Source: Mycobacterium sp. ACS4331 (lineage in GTDB: Bacteria; Actinomycetota; Actinomycetes; Mycobacteriales; Mycobacteriaceae). Taken from it: a stretch of 64,000 nucleotides of DNA. The stretch is from assembly GCF_001667265.1 (NCBI RefSeq), contig NZ_LZHW01000049.1, positions 1 to 64,000 on the forward strand, in the 5' to 3' direction. Numbering within the stretch: position 1 is the first letter of the stretch; the number at the start of each line of letters is the position of its first letter. The translations under genes were made by a program, and so were the position numbers. This document shows positions 32,534-42,757 of the stretch, piece by piece. The notes under the pieces are model-generated. The model was not told the origin of the DNA. It did no database searches and worked only from the letters and a program-made list of their open reading frames with translations.

Positions 32534-34069
32534 TCAGCGCTCGAAGATCGCGCGCACCGCGTCCACCGTGTCCGCCTCAGCGGGGGATTTGTCGTCCCGG
32601 TAGCGCACGACACGGGCGAATCGCAGTGCCATGCCCGCGGGGTACCGGGTGGAGGCCTGCACGCCGTCGAACGCGATCTCGACGACCTGCTCCGGTCGAA
32701 GCCGCACCACATAGCCGTCGGTCGGCCCGTCGGCGAGTTCGGTGAACCGCTTCGTCTGCCAGTCCAGCATCGCGTCGGTCATGCCCTTGAAGGTCTTACC
32801 CAGCATCAGGTATCCGCCGGTGGCCGGATCTCGCGCGCCCAGATGGATGTTCGACAGCTTCCCGGTGCGCCGCCCCGACCCCCATTCGACCGCGAGCACC
32901 ACCAGATCGAGGGTGTGCACGGGTTTGACCTTGAGCCATCCGGCACCACGGCGGCCAGCCTCGTAGCCCGTGCTCGGGGATTTGGCCATCACACCTTCGT
33001 GCCCGGCGTCCAGGGTCGCGGTCAGAAACGACTCCGCGGCCCGCACATCCGAGGTGTGCAGACGGTCGACCCGGTGCTGCGCTGGCACCACGGCATCGAG
33101 TGCGGCCAGTCGCTCGGCGGCGGGCGCGTCGAGCAGATCGGTGCCGTCGAGGTGCAGCAGGTCGAAGAAGAACACCGACAGGGGTGTGTCGGGTGTGTCG
33201 CCGCCGCCGCGGCGTCCGAATCGTGAGGCCGTGACCTGGAATCGGTGCGGCCGCCCGTCCGGTTGCAGCGCGATCGCCTCGCCGTCGGCGATGAAACTGC
33301 GCACCGGGAGGGCCCTCGCGGCATCGACCACCTCCGGCAGCCGGGCTGTGACGTCGTCGAGGCTGCGGGTGTACACCGTGACCTCGGCGTCGTTGCGATG
33401 GACCTGGACGCGGGCGCCGTCCAGCTTGGCCTCGAAAATGCCTGTGCCACCGAGCTTCTCCAACGCCTCGGCGACCCCGGAGGCGGTCTGCGCCAACATC
33501 GGGCCGACGGGACGGCCGACTTTCAGGGTGAACTCCGCGAGTGCGGCCGGACCCCCGGTGAGCGCCGCGGCGGCGACCGAGGGCAGTTCCCCGCCCAGCA
33601 TCGCGGCGCGGCGGACCTGCGCTGCGGGCAGGTTCGCGGCCTTCGCGACGGCGTCGGCCATCAGTCCTCGAAGCGCGCCTTGGCGCAGCTCGCCGCCGAG
33701 AAGCGCACGCAGGAAGGCCTGTTCGTCGCCGGTTGCGGCGCTGAACAGCCCGGTGAGCAGAGTCGATCGGCGGGCCTGCGACCCCGCACCGGCGACCGCG
33801 CCGATCGCGGTGAACGCGGAGTCGACCTCGGCGACGGTCAAGGTGGGGGTGGCGGCGGCGGGCGGAAGGGAACGCAGCGCGGCCCAGCCGACGCCGATCT
33901 GGCGTTGGGGCAGGTCCCCGGACAGCCACGCGACGATCACCGCGACCTGCTGGGCCGAGCCCTCGGCGGCCGCGCGGGTCAGCAGGTCGGCGATGTGCCG
34001 GGCCTTGGCCAGCCGCGACGAGGTCGCGCCCACCTCGCGTGAGGCCGCGGTGACGTCGTGGAGCAGCAT
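32534..34069 (-). CDS. ligB: ATP-dependent DNA ligase (LigB-like)
   Basis: A 511-residue ligase that seals nicks using ATP. Motif [13 protein letters not shown], carries the adenylated Lys (K215). Motif III-V elements are visible ([32 protein letters not shown]) and the C-terminal OB-fold includes [12 protein letters not shown]. The N-terminal 200 residues are the DNA-binding domain. Its length is near that of LigB (Rv3062, about 507 residues), and it lacks the extra polymerase or nuclease domains of LigD. ATG at 34069 follows the sulfite-oxidase-family stop by 8 bases. Confidence 0.92.
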   Translation of the reverse strand: MLLHDVTAASREVGATSSRLAKARHIADLLTRAAAEGSAQQVAVIVAWLSGDLPQRQIGVGWAALRSLPPAAATPTLTVAEVDSAFTAIGAVAGAGSQARRSTLLTGLFSAATGDEQAFLRALLGGELRQGALRGLMADAVAKAANLPAAQVRRAAMLGGELPSVAAAALTGGPAALAEFTLKVGRPVGPMLAQTASGVAEALEKLGGTGIFEAKLDGARVQVHRNDAEVTVYTRSLDDVTARLPEVVDAARALPVRSFIADGEAIALQPDGRPHRFQVTASRFGRRGGGDTPDTPLSVFFFDLLHLDGTDLLDAPAAERLAALDAVVPAQHRVDRLHTSDVRAAESFLTATLDAGHEGVMAKSPSTGYEAGRRGAGWLKVKPVHTLDLVVLAVEWGSGRRTGKLSNIHLGARDPATGGYLMLGKTFKGMTDAMLDWQTKRFTELADGPTDGYVVRLRPEQVVEIAFDGVQASTRYPAGMALRFARVVRYRDDKSPAEADTVDAVRAIFER

Positions 34070-34077
34070 GACATCGA

Positions 34078-35589
34078 TTATCGGACCGAGAACGACACGG
34101 CATGCCAGCCCGTCGCCCCGTCGGGCACCGGCAGCGCGTACTCCTCGGTCTGCAGCTGGCCCGTGTTGTCGCGGGCCCGGACCGTGATGGTGTGGACGCC
34201 CGGGGACTCGGCCCGCCACGGGAGACTCCAGAGCCGCCACGTGTCACCCGAGTAGCTCGCGCCGAGTTCGGCCGGTTGCCAGATCCCCGTGGCACTGGGG
34301 GTGTCGATCCGCACCTCCACGGCGCGCACGCCGCGGTTCTGCGCCCACGCCACCCCGCCGAAGGTCACCGGGCCCACCGGCACGACCTGACCGCTGCGCG
34401 GGACGTCGATGCGTGAGGAGGTCTTGATGGGTCCGCGCGGGGACCAGCCCAACTTCGTCCAGTACGCCTGCGCGCGGTCGAATCTGGTGAGTTCGAGGTC
34501 GACCACCCATTTCGTGGCCGACACATAGCCGTAGAGTCCGGGCACCACGAGGCGGGCCGGGTATCCGTGCTCAGGCGGCAGGGGCTGGCCGTTCATGGTG
34601 ATGGCCAGCAGCGCGTCCCGACGATCGGTGAGGGCGTCGACGGGAGACCCGGCGGTGAAACCGTCGATCGAGGTCGACAGCACCATGTCGGCTTCGGGGC
34701 GCACGCCCGCCCGCGCCAGCAGATCGCGGACCCGGTAGCCGGTCCAGACCGCGTTGGAGATCAGATCGCCACCGATCGGATTCGACACACACGTCAGCGT
34801 GACGACCTTCTCGATCAGTTCGAAGTCCGCCAGATCCTCGAAGGCAAAGGTGATTTCGCGATCGACCAGGCCATGGATGCGCAGGCGCCACTGGTCTCGG
34901 GGCAACTGCGGCACCGCGAGCGCGGTGTCGATGCGGTAGAAGTCGGCACTGCTCGTGACGAAGCTGGGCAGCGTGACACCGCGTGGTTGGACGTCCTCGG
35001 GGATGGGTGGTGCCCGGACACCGGGGGTGGGGGCGGTGAAGGCGTCACGGTCCGCGTCGACGGAGTGCAGTCGCCGGGACCACGCGACGCCGGCGACACC
35101 TCCGACGATGCCGAGGCCCAGGACGCCGAGTGCGGCGAGAACGCGCCGACGCTCGGTGTCGGGAGTGCGCTGTCGCAGCAGCAGCCGCAACGCGGCGATG
35201 CCGCAGACCGCACCGATGAGGGCGGGGATCGCGTCGGCCACCCCGGCTCCCGGCCGGCTGAGCACCGCGGCGGCGCCGGCGACACCCGCCACCGCGATCG
35301 CGATGCTGCCCACGGGCCTGCGCCGGGTCTCGGCCCCGCCGGTGACGGCGGCGAGCACCAGGATGACGACCACGATCACGACGGACAGGAACACCTTGTC
35401 GGCCGTGCCGAAGGTCTGGATCGCCCACTCCTTGACCGGACCCGGGGTGTGGTCGATGACTGTCGACCCGACGGCGGTGCGCGCGTCCGCCTCCGGGCCG
35501 AACGGGACGGCAGCGAGTTGGGCGACACCGAGCGCCAAGAGCGCCGCAGCCACCCCGAAGACCGTGCGCTGACCGCGCGGCGCCTCCAT
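34078..35589 (-). CDS. Membrane-anchored molybdopterin oxidoreductase (sulfite-oxidase family)
   Basis: A 503-residue protein with four or five N-terminal membrane segments (about residues 10-30, 66-84, 94-110, 117-137, 150-168) and an extracytoplasmic Moco domain of the SUOX/MsrP type. The Moco ligand is probably C267 in [23 protein letters not shown]-terminal Ig-like domain ([25 protein letters not shown]) is typical of sulfite oxidases. The physiological substrate is unknown. ATG at 35589 is used; the frame continues to a TTG three codons upstream. It is divergent from the next SDR. Confidence 0.9.
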   Translation of the reverse strand: MEAPRGQRTVFGVAAALLALGVAQLAAVPFGPEADARTAVGSTVIDHTPGPVKEWAIQTFGTADKVFLSVVIVVVILVLAAVTGGAETRRRPVGSIAIAVAGVAGAAAVLSRPGAGVADAIPALIGAVCGIAALRLLLRQRTPDTERRRVLAALGVLGLGIVGGVAGVAWSRRLHSVDADRDAFTAPTPGVRAPPIPEDVQPRGVTLPSFVTSSADFYRIDTALAVPQLPRDQWRLRIHGLVDREITFAFEDLADFELIEKVVTLTCVSNPIGGDLISNAVWTGYRVRDLLARAGVRPEADMVLSTSIDGFTAGSPVDALTDRRDALLAITMNGQPLPPEHGYPARLVVPGLYGYVSATKWVVDLELTRFDRAQAYWTKLGWSPRGPIKTSSRIDVPRSGQVVPVGPVTFGGVAWAQNRGVRAVEVRIDTPSATGIWQPAELGASYSGDTWRLWSLPWRAESPGVHTITVRARDNTGQLQTEEYALPVPDGATGWHAVSFSVR

Positions 35590-35682
35590 AGCCGCCAAGG
35601 TACCGAGCGCCGAGCACCCTCGCTGAGTACCGGATACTCAATTCCCCGGGGTGGGTTCCCCAGACGTGACAGGACCCGCTAA

Positions 35683-35697
35683 ATTTGTAACTCAAAT
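35683..35697. promoter_or_regulatory. Inverted repeat ATTTG-TAACT-CAAAT upstream of SDR-FadE operon
   Basis: Perfect 5-base arms with a 5-base spacer, 19 bases before the SDR start. TTG-N5-CAA is reminiscent of GntR/FadR-type operators, and a tandem GntR regulator is encoded in the same operon, so autoregulation is possible. Confidence 0.4.
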
Positions 35698-35715
35698 CAG
35701 GCGAGGAGGACATCT

Positions 35716-36474
35716 ATGGAGATCAACGGCAAGAAGGCGATCGTCGTGGGCGGCGCGTCCGGCATGGGCCGGGCCTCGGCGGAGCTGCTCAAGGCCAAGG
35801 GCGCCGACGTGGCGATCCTGGACCGGGAGGGTTCCGACGGCAAGGAGGTCGCGCAGGAGCTGGGCGGCACGTTCCACGCGGTCGACGTCACCGATTTCGA
35901 GGGCACCGAGGAGACGCTGGCCGCGGCCGTGGCCGACCTCGGCGGGCTGCACGTCATCGTCACCACCGCGGGCGGCGGCATCGGCGAGCGCACGCTGGGC
36001 AAGTCGGGTGTGCACAGCCTCGACTCCTTCCGCAAGACCATCGACCTGAACCTCATCGCGACGTTCAACATCAGCCGGTTGGCGGCGTCGCACATGGCCA
36101 AGAACGAGCCGGAGGACGAGGAGCGCGGCGTCATCATCAACACCGCGTCGATCGCGGCGTTCGAGGGCCAGATCGGGCAGGTCGCCTACACCGCGGCCAA
36201 GGCGGGCATCGCGGGTATGTGCCTGACCATGGCCCGCGACCTGGGCTCATTGGGCATCCGCGTGCTCGCGATCGCGCCGAGCCTGTTCGCCACCGGTCTG
36301 ACCAAGGGCATCCCGGACGAGTTCGCCACCGCGCTGACCAAGGACGCGGCGTTCCCGAAGCGCCTCGGCCGCCCGGAGGAGTACGGCAAGCTCGTGACCG
36401 CGATCGTCGAGAACCCGATGCTCAATGGCCAGTGCCTGCGCCTGGACGCCGGGCAGCGGTTCGCACCCAAGTAA
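35716..36474 (+). CDS. SDR-family 3-hydroxyacyl-CoA dehydrogenase-like protein
   Basis: A 252-residue short-chain dehydrogenase with GGASGMGRASAELL, TTAGGGIG, catalytic YTAAK and a C-terminal region of the type II 3-hydroxyacyl-CoA dehydrogenase (HSD10-like) group (SLFATGLTKGIPDEF). It would convert a 3-hydroxyacyl-CoA to 3-ketoacyl-CoA in beta-oxidation. It has an excellent GAGGAGG ribosome site, and begins a co-directional run with the fused FadE and the GntR regulator. Confidence 0.9.
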   Translation: MEINGKKAIVVGGASGMGRASAELLKAKGADVAILDREGSDGKEVAQELGGTFHAVDVTDFEGTEETLAAAVADLGGLHVIVTTAGGGIGERTLGKSGVHSLDSFRKTIDLNLIATFNISRLAASHMAKNEPEDEERGVIINTASIAAFEGQIGQVAYTAAKAGIAGMCLTMARDLGSLGIRVLAIAPSLFATGLTKGIPDEFATALTKDAAFPKRLGRPEEYGKLVTAIVENPMLNGQCLRLDAGQRFAPK

Positions 36475-36517
36475 GACGTCCACGACGGGTGGGCGCCACG
36501 GAGTGGACCGAGAAAAG

Positions 36518-36523
36518 TACACT
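36518..36523 (+). promoter_or_regulatory. Candidate -10 element TACACT upstream of fused fadE
   Basis: TACACT fits the mycobacterial TAnnnT -10 pattern and lies 57 bases before the fadE start in the 105-base gap after the SDR. No convincing -35 is seen, which is usual in this group. It suggests the fadE may also have its own promoter. Confidence 0.3.
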
Positions 36524-36579
36524 CTTTGGCGTCACCCGCGCCGGGGCGGGATGCAGCACGCGAAGGGACACAGCTGGGT

Positions 36580-38754
36580 ATGGGTATCGCACTGACCGAT
36601 GATCATCGTGAACTCGCCGACGTGGCGCGGTCGTTCCTGACCGCACAGAAAGCCCGCGCGGCGGCCCGCGAACTGCTGGACGCCCCCGACGAGTCCCGTC
36701 CGGCGTTCTGGGACGACCTCGCCGGGGTGGGCTGGCTGGGCCTGGCGGTCCCCGAGGAGCACGGCGGTTCCGGCTACGGACTGCCCGAACTCGTGGTCGT
36801 GGTCGAGGAACTGGGCCGTGCGGTCGCGCCGGGCCCATTCGTGCCGACCGTGGTGGCCTCGGCGACCATCGCCGCCTTCGGCAGCGCCGAACAGCAGGCC
36901 AAGCTGCTGCCGGGGCTCATCGACGGAAGCCGGATCGCGGCCGTCGGATTCGGCGGTGAGCTGACCGTCACCGGCGGCAGGGTCTCGGGCGACGCCGGAG
37001 TCGTGCTGGGTGCGGGTCTGGCCGATGTGCTCCTGCTCGCCGCCGGCGACGACGTCGTGGTGATCGACCGCACCGCCGACGGCGTCACGGTCGAGGTGCC
37101 CGCCAATCTGGACCCCACCCGGCGATCCGGGCGCGTGGTGCTGACCGACGTCTCGGCGGACGACGTCCTCGCCGGTGCACGCGACGGAGCGCTGGCCCGC
37201 GCCCGTGCGCTGTTCGCCGCTGAGGCCGCGGGTGGTGCCTCCGACTGCGTCGACTCCGCGGTCGAGTACGCCAAGGTCCGCGAACAGTTCGGCCGCACGA
37301 TCGCGACTTTCCAGGCGGTCAAACATCATTGCGCCAACATGGCGGTCGCCGCCGAGTCGGCCATCGCACTGGTCTGGGATGCGGCGCGGGCCGCGGCCGA
37401 AGACGCCGACAACGCCGAAGAGCAGTTCCAGCTCATGGCCGCCTCGGCCGCGGCACTGGCGTTCCCGGCCTACGTGCGCAACTCCGAACTGAACATCCAG
37501 GTGCACGGCGGCATCGGCTTCACCTGGGAGCACGACGCACATCTGCACCTGCGCCGGGCCCTGTCGGTGCGCGCGGTGCTGGGCGGGGACGCGCCCGCTG
37601 TGGACGTCTTCGACCGCACGGAGGCCGGCGTCAAGCGCGCCAACAGCCTGGACCTGCCGCCGGAGGCCGAGACGCTGCGGGTGTCGGTTCGCGCCGACGT
37701 CGAAGAGATCGCCGGAATCAGCGACGAGCAGGGCCAACTCGACAAGCTGATCACCACCGGCTATGTCATGCCGCACTGGCCCAAGCCGTTCGGGCGGGCC
37801 GCCAACGCCGTCGAGCAGTTGGTCATCGACCAGGAGTTCCGTAAGGCCGGCGTCAAGCGCCCGGACTACTCGATCACCGGGTGGGTCATCCTGACGCTGA
37901 TCCAGCACGGAACCCCGTCGCAGATCGAGCGATTCGTCGATAAGGCGCTGCGCAAGGAGGAGATCTGGTGCCAGCTGTTCTCCGAGCCTGACGCCGGTTC
38001 GGACGCCGCGGGCATCAAGACCCGGGCCACCCGGGTCGAGGGCGGCTGGAAGATCAACGGCCAGAAGGTGTGGACCAGCGGTGCGCACTACTGCCGCCGC
38101 GGTCTGGCCACCGTGCGCACCGATTTCGACGTGCCCAAGCACGCCGGCATCACCACCGTGATCATCGACATGAAGGCGCCCGGAGTCGAGGTCCGGCCGC
38201 TGCGCATGATCTCGGGCGGGTCAGAATTCAACGAGGTCTTCTTCAACGACGTCTTCGTACCCGACGAGGACGTGGTCGGCGAACCCAACACCGGATGGAC
38301 CGTCGCACGCGCGACGCTCGGCAACGAGCGCGTCAGCATCGGTGGCGGTTCCGGAGTCAGCGGTATCGCCGCCGACACGCTGATCCCGCTGGCGAACGCC
38401 CACCCGGATCGCGTGGCGGGGGTCAAGGTTCGGATCGGCACCCACATCGCCGATGAGCACGCCGTGCGCCTGCTGAACCTGCGCCGGGCGGTGCGCAGCA
38501 TCGAGGGCGCCGGGCCAGGCCCCGAGGGCAACATCACCAAGCTCAAGATCGCCGAGGGCATGAACGAACATGCGGCGATCGCGGTTTCGCTGTACGGCGC
38601 CGACGCGGCACTGTTCGACGGCCCGGCCGCGATGGCGACGCTGATGGCGCTGGGTGCGCGCGGGATGGCCATCGCCGGCGGCACCTCGGAGGTCACGCGC
38701 AACCAGATCGCCGAGCGGATCCTGGGCATGCCGCGGGATCCCCTGATCAAGTAG
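36580..38754 (+). CDS. Fused double acyl-CoA dehydrogenase (FadE34-like)
   Basis: A 724-residue protein with two acyl-CoA dehydrogenase units in one chain. The first half (about 1-350) has the N-terminal helical domain and ends with YAKVREQFGRTIATFQAVKHH and QVHGGIGFTWEHDAHLHLRRA, but its central FAD region is degenerate. The second half (about 370-724) has the full core, QLFSEPDAGSDAAGIKTR and GQKVWTSGAHYCRRG, and ends with AIAGGTSEVTRNQIAERILGMPRD. FadE34 of M. tuberculosis (711 residues), linked to sterol side-chain oxidation, has this layout. It is thus a covalent version of an alpha-beta FadE pair. ATG at 36580 gives the usual start; a GntR gene follows after 3 bases. Confidence 0.9.
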   Translation: MGIALTDDHRELADVARSFLTAQKARAAARELLDAPDESRPAFWDDLAGVGWLGLAVPEEHGGSGYGLPELVVVVEELGRAVAPGPFVPTVVASATIAAFGSAEQQAKLLPGLIDGSRIAAVGFGGELTVTGGRVSGDAGVVLGAGLADVLLLAAGDDVVVIDRTADGVTVEVPANLDPTRRSGRVVLTDVSADDVLAGARDGALARARALFAAEAAGGASDCVDSAVEYAKVREQFGRTIATFQAVKHHCANMAVAAESAIALVWDAARAAAEDADNAEEQFQLMAASAAALAFPAYVRNSELNIQVHGGIGFTWEHDAHLHLRRALSVRAVLGGDAPAVDVFDRTEAGVKRANSLDLPPEAETLRVSVRADVEEIAGISDEQGQLDKLITTGYVMPHWPKPFGRAANAVEQLVIDQEFRKAGVKRPDYSITGWVILTLIQHGTPSQIERFVDKALRKEEIWCQLFSEPDAGSDAAGIKTRATRVEGGWKINGQKVWTSGAHYCRRGLATVRTDFDVPKHAGITTVIIDMKAPGVEVRPLRMISGGSEFNEVFFNDVFVPDEDVVGEPNTGWTVARATLGNERVSIGGGSGVSGIAADTLIPLANAHPDRVAGVKVRIGTHIADEHAVRLLNLRRAVRSIEGAGPGPEGNITKLKIAEGMNEHAAIAVSLYGADAALFDGPAAMATLMALGARGMAIAGGTSEVTRNQIAERILGMPRDPLIK

Positions 38755-38757
38755 GCG

Positions 38758-40164
38758 GTGGTGGCCGCCGAGTCACCGGGTCCGAGGGCCGCGCAGATCG
38801 CCGCGCTCATCGAAACCGAGATCATCCGGCGCGGATGGCCGATCGGTGAGTCCCTCGGATCCGAGGCGGCACTGCAGGTGCAGTACTCGGCCAGTCGATC
38901 GGTGCTGCGGGAGGCCGTCCGACTGGTCGAACACCATCAGGTTGCCCGGATGCGCAAGGGCCCCAACGGTGGTCTGGTGATCACCGAACCCGACGCCGCG
39001 CCCGCGACCCGCGCGATGGTGATCTACCTCGAGTACGCCGGGGTGACGATCGACGAACTCCTGGCGGCGCGCCTGCTGCTGGAACCGCTGGCCTCCGGAC
39101 TGGCGGCCGAACGCATCGACGAGGCCGGAATCGATCGACTGCGAACCAGTCTCGCGGCGTCGGGGTCACCGCGCCGCCATGACGAGTTCCACGTTGCGCT
39201 CGCCGAACTCACCGGAAACTCGGTGCTGGCGCTGTTCGTCGACATCCTGACGCGGCTCACAGCGCGCTACGCCCTCGACACCCGACTGCCGTCGGAGACC
39301 GAGGTCTCCGACACCGTGCGGCGGCTGTCGGCCGACCACGCCGGGATCGTGGAGGCCATCACCGCCGGTGACAGTGCGCGGGCCAAGACGCTCACCGGCG
39401 AGCATGTCCGCATGGTGACCGACTGGCTGCGTCAGCACTACCGTTCCGGAACCCGCCGAACCGCCCCGGTGACCACCGAGCCGGGAAAACGGGCGGAGGT
39501 GCTGGCGGCCCAGATCCGCCGTGACATCGCCGCGGGCGGGTGGCGGACCGGTTCGGTGTTCGGCGCCGAGACCGACCTGCTTGACCGTTATGCGGTGTCG
39601 AGATCTGTTCTGCGGGAAGCGGTTCGGCTGCTCGAATACCACACGGTCGCGCGGATGCGGCGCGGCCCCGGGGGCGGTCTGATCGTGACGGAGCCGCAAC
39701 CCGGAGCAGCGCTGGACACCATCGCGCTCTACCTGGAGTACCGCCGTCCCACGGCCGCCGACGTGCGCCAGGTGCGGGAGGCGATCGAGGTGGACAACGT
39801 CGTCACCGTGGTGCAGCGGCGCGCCGACCCGGCCGTGGCGGCCTTCCTGGCCGAACACGGTACGGCCGAGGCGCCCCCATCGGACGTCGAGAGCGTGGGG
39901 CAGGCCGAACTGTGCTTCCACAACGGCATCGCCGACCTGGCCGGCAACCGCGTCCTCAACATGTTCCTGGGCATCCTGGTCGAACTGGTCCGCAGGCATT
40001 GGACTCCGACGCAGCAACCCGTTCCGGCCCCCGCCGACGTGGCGGACATGCACCACGCGCACGTCCGCATCATCGAGGCGATCCGCAGCGGGGACACCAG
40101 CCTGGCCCAACACCGGTCCCGGCGTCACCTCGAAGCGCTGTCGTCCTGGTGGATGCACGCCTAG
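38758..40164 (+). CDS. Tandem-duplicated GntR/FadR-type regulator
   Basis: A 468-residue protein that contains two full GntR units in series. Each has a winged helix (residues about 30-80 with SRSVLREAVRLVEHHQVARM, and about 255-310 with SRSVLREAVRLLEYHTVARM) ending in GGLxxTEP, followed by an FCD-type ligand domain. Normal FadR-type proteins are about 230 residues and dimerise, so this chain may act as a covalent dimer, or as a dimer of four DNA-binding heads. GTG starts at 38758 or 38761, 3 bases after the fadE stop. It most likely controls this operon, with an acyl-CoA or fatty acid as ligand. Confidence 0.88.
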   Translation: MVAAESPGPRAAQIAALIETEIIRRGWPIGESLGSEAALQVQYSASRSVLREAVRLVEHHQVARMRKGPNGGLVITEPDAAPATRAMVIYLEYAGVTIDELLAARLLLEPLASGLAAERIDEAGIDRLRTSLAASGSPRRHDEFHVALAELTGNSVLALFVDILTRLTARYALDTRLPSETEVSDTVRRLSADHAGIVEAITAGDSARAKTLTGEHVRMVTDWLRQHYRSGTRRTAPVTTEPGKRAEVLAAQIRRDIAAGGWRTGSVFGAETDLLDRYAVSRSVLREAVRLLEYHTVARMRRGPGGGLIVTEPQPGAALDTIALYLEYRRPTAADVRQVREAIEVDNVVTVVQRRADPAVAAFLAEHGTAEAPPSDVESVGQAELCFHNGIADLAGNRVLNMFLGILVELVRRHWTPTQQPVPAPADVADMHHAHVRIIEAIRSGDTSLAQHRSRRHLEALSSWWMHA

Positions 40165-40173
40165 TGTGGGGCG

Positions 40174-41907
40174 ATGCCCACTGTCGCCGATCACGTCATC
40201 TCCGCGCTGCAGCTGAGCGGTGTGCACCGGGTCTACGGACTGCCGGGTGACAGCCTCAACGGATTCACCGACGCCATCCGGCGCGCCGACGGGTTCACCT
40301 GGGAGCACGTCCGGCATGAGGAGGCCGCGGCGTTCGCGGCCGCGGCCGACGCCGCGCTCACGGGCCGGCTCGCGGTCTGCGCGGGCAGCTGCGGCCCGGG
40401 CAATCTGCACCTGATCAACGGCCTGTTCGACGCGCAGCGCAGCAGGGTGCCGGTGCTGGCGATCGCCGCGCACATCCCACGCGCCGAGATCGGCTCGCAG
40501 TATTTCCAGGAGACCCACCCGCAGGACCTGTTTCGCGAATGCAGTGTGTACTGCGAACTGATCAGCACCCCCGAGATGGCGCCGCGCATCCTGGAGATGG
40601 CCATGCGCACCGCGGTCGAGGAGAACGGCGTCGCCGTCGTCGTCGTGCCGGGGGAGGTGCTGCTGGCCAAGGCGCCCGGGCAGTGGTCACCGCATCCGGT
40701 GCTGCCGGCCCGATCCGTCGTGCGACCGGACGAGCAGTCGCTGTCCAACGCGGCGAGAATCCTCAACGACGCCGAGCGGATCACGATCCTCGGCGGCGCC
40801 GGGGTGGCCGGCGCGCACGACCAACTGCTGGCGCTGGCGGGGACGCTGCAGGCACCGATCGTGCACGCACTGCGGGGCAAGGAGTTCATCGAATACGACA
40901 ACCCCTACGACGTCGGCATGACGGGACTGCTGGGCTTCGCCTCGGGATACAAGGCGATGAAGGAGGCCGATGTCCTGCTGATGCTGGGCACCGACTTTCC
41001 CTACCCGCAGTTCTATCCCGAGCACGCCACGGTGATCCAGGTCGACATCCGCGGGCGAAACCTGGGGCGGCGCACGCCCGTTGACGTCCCCCTGGTCGGC
41101 TCGGTGGCCGACACCCTGGAGGCGTTGGCGCCGCTGCTGACCCCGCACCGCGACAGCACCCACCTGAACCGCTGCCTCGACCACTATCGCCGGACTCGCA
41201 GGCGTCTCGACGATCTGGCGGTCAACGATCGCGACCGCGCCCCGATCAGGCCCGAATACGTTGCCGCCCAAGTCAGCTCATTGGCCTCCGAAGACGCGGT
41301 GTTCACCGTCGATGTCGGCTCGCCGGTGGTGTGGGCGGCCAGATATCTGGGGATGAACGGCCGTCGACGGCTGCTCGGATCGTTCAATCACGGCACCATG
41401 GCATGTGCGCTGCCGTTGGCGCTGGGCGCCCAGACCGTCGACCGCGGGCGGCAGGTGGTCGCGTTGGCGGGTGACGGCGGTTTGACGATGCTCTTCGGTG
41501 AGCTCATCACGCTGGTGCAGAACCGGTTGCCCGTGAAGGTGGTGGTGTTCAACAACTCGTCGCTGAACTTCGTCGAACTGGAGATGAAGGCCGCGGGCAT
41601 CGTGAACTTCGGCACCGAGCTGACCAACCCGGACTTCGCCGCGGTGGCCCAGTCCCTGGGCATCTTCGGTCGACGCGTGGAGAAGCCCGGTGACCTCGAC
41701 GGCGCGCTGGCGGCCGCGTTCGCCCACGACGGTCCCGCCCTCATCGACGTCGTCACGGCACGTCAGGAGCTGTCCATTCCGCCGACCATCACCGCAGAAC
41801 AGGCCAAGGGCTTCTCGCTGTACGCGATCCGCACGATCCTGGCCGGACGCGCCGACGAACTGCTGGACCTGGTCAGCACGAACGTGGCGCGCCGGATTCT
41901 GGACTGA
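40174..41907 (+). CDS. poxB: Thiamine-diphosphate enzyme, pyruvate oxidase/dehydrogenase (PoxB-like)
   Basis: A 577-residue ThDP-dependent enzyme with the three expected domains: pyrimidine-binding (YGLPGDSLNGFTDAIRR, then HEEAAAFAAAADAAL with the catalytic Glu), a central FAD/nucleotide-binding domain, and the pyrophosphate domain (GDGGLTMLFGELITLVQNRLPVKVVVFNN, the GDG-N motif). It would decarboxylate pyruvate to acetate plus CO2, passing electrons to the quinone pool. It begins 9 bases after the GntR gene, on the same strand; whether the regulator controls it is not known. Acetolactate synthase-like alternatives are less likely given the PoxB-type N-terminus. Confidence 0.85.
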   Translation: MPTVADHVISALQLSGVHRVYGLPGDSLNGFTDAIRRADGFTWEHVRHEEAAAFAAAADAALTGRLAVCAGSCGPGNLHLINGLFDAQRSRVPVLAIAAHIPRAEIGSQYFQETHPQDLFRECSVYCELISTPEMAPRILEMAMRTAVEENGVAVVVVPGEVLLAKAPGQWSPHPVLPARSVVRPDEQSLSNAARILNDAERITILGGAGVAGAHDQLLALAGTLQAPIVHALRGKEFIEYDNPYDVGMTGLLGFASGYKAMKEADVLLMLGTDFPYPQFYPEHATVIQVDIRGRNLGRRTPVDVPLVGSVADTLEALAPLLTPHRDSTHLNRCLDHYRRTRRRLDDLAVNDRDRAPIRPEYVAAQVSSLASEDAVFTVDVGSPVVWAARYLGMNGRRRLLGSFNHGTMACALPLALGAQTVDRGRQVVALAGDGGLTMLFGELITLVQNRLPVKVVVFNNSSLNFVELEMKAAGIVNFGTELTNPDFAAVAQSLGIFGRRVEKPGDLDGALAAAFAHDGPALIDVVTARQELSIPPTITAEQAKGFSLYAIRTILAGRADELLDLVSTNVARRILD

Positions 41908-41910
41908 GCC

Positions 41911-42714
41911 TCAGCGCACCACGACGGTGCTGGGCTCGCGCGGTGCTCCCAACATGTCCCGAGGCGACGGTGGCTGCCTGCCGTCCTCGTCGGTGATCCC
42001 GTACCGCAGTGCGAGTTCGGCCCCGATCAGGGCGTGACCGCTCAGCGTCGCAAGATCGGGATCGCGGTACAGCGCATCGAGGACATGGCCGGTGAACTCC
42101 GGGGTCTCGGCGTGCTGGGAGAACTGCGCCAGCCCGGCCGGGTTGTCGGTGAAGGCGGCCCGCAGCTTCTCGGTGAGCAGGATGCCCATCCAGATCGACA
42201 CGGCGGCCACACCGGTGCCGCGGAAATCGACGGCCATGTCCGCGACCATCTTGTCGACGCCGGCCTTCTGCGCACCGTAGGCCGGGCCGTGCATGTAGCA
42301 GACCGCGCCAGGGGAGGAGGTGAACGCGATCAGACCGCGGTCCCGCTGAATGAGAAGCGGTGCGGCGTGCCATGTGGCGCTGTACGACGATCGAAGTCCC
42401 ACGTCTAAGATATCGGCCAACCGAAGGGGCTTCTCCCAGAATGGTTTCGGGCTCACCAATTCGTCGGCGACCGCGGCGGCGTTGTTCACCAGCAGATCCA
42501 GCCGACCCTCGTCCCGGCTCACGCGGTCGAAGAGGGTGGCCACCGCCGCGTCGTCCCGATGGTCCACCCGCACAGGAACGACGCCATCGGGCGTGTCCCC
42601 GCTGCGTCCGGTCCCATAGACCCGCCACCCTCGCGCGGCCAGCGCCGTGGCGATGCCCCGACCGGCTCCTCGGGTGGCGCCGGTCACCACGGCCACGGGC
42701 GTCTCGTGCGTCAT
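41911..42714 (-). CDS. SDR-family oxidoreductase
   Basis: A 267-residue short-chain dehydrogenase with TGATRGAGRGIATALA, NNAAAVADE and catalytic YGAQK. The C-terminus is longer than in minimal SDRs and ends in GAPREPSTVVVR. It converges with poxB (3 bases apart) and is divergent from the next SDR. The substrate is unknown. Confidence 0.88.
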   Translation of the reverse strand: MTHETPVAVVTGATRGAGRGIATALAARGWRVYGTGRSGDTPDGVVPVRVDHRDDAAVATLFDRVSRDEGRLDLLVNNAAAVADELVSPKPFWEKPLRLADILDVGLRSSYSATWHAAPLLIQRDRGLIAFTSSPGAVCYMHGPAYGAQKAGVDKMVADMAVDFRGTGVAAVSIWMGILLTEKLRAAFTDNPAGLAQFSQHAETPEFTGHVLDALYRDPDLATLSGHALIGAELALRYGITDEDGRQPPSPRDMLGAPREPSTVVVR

Positions 42715-42757
42715 ACCGCGAGATTACGGCGTCACCTTCCCAGCTAGTGTGCGAGCT

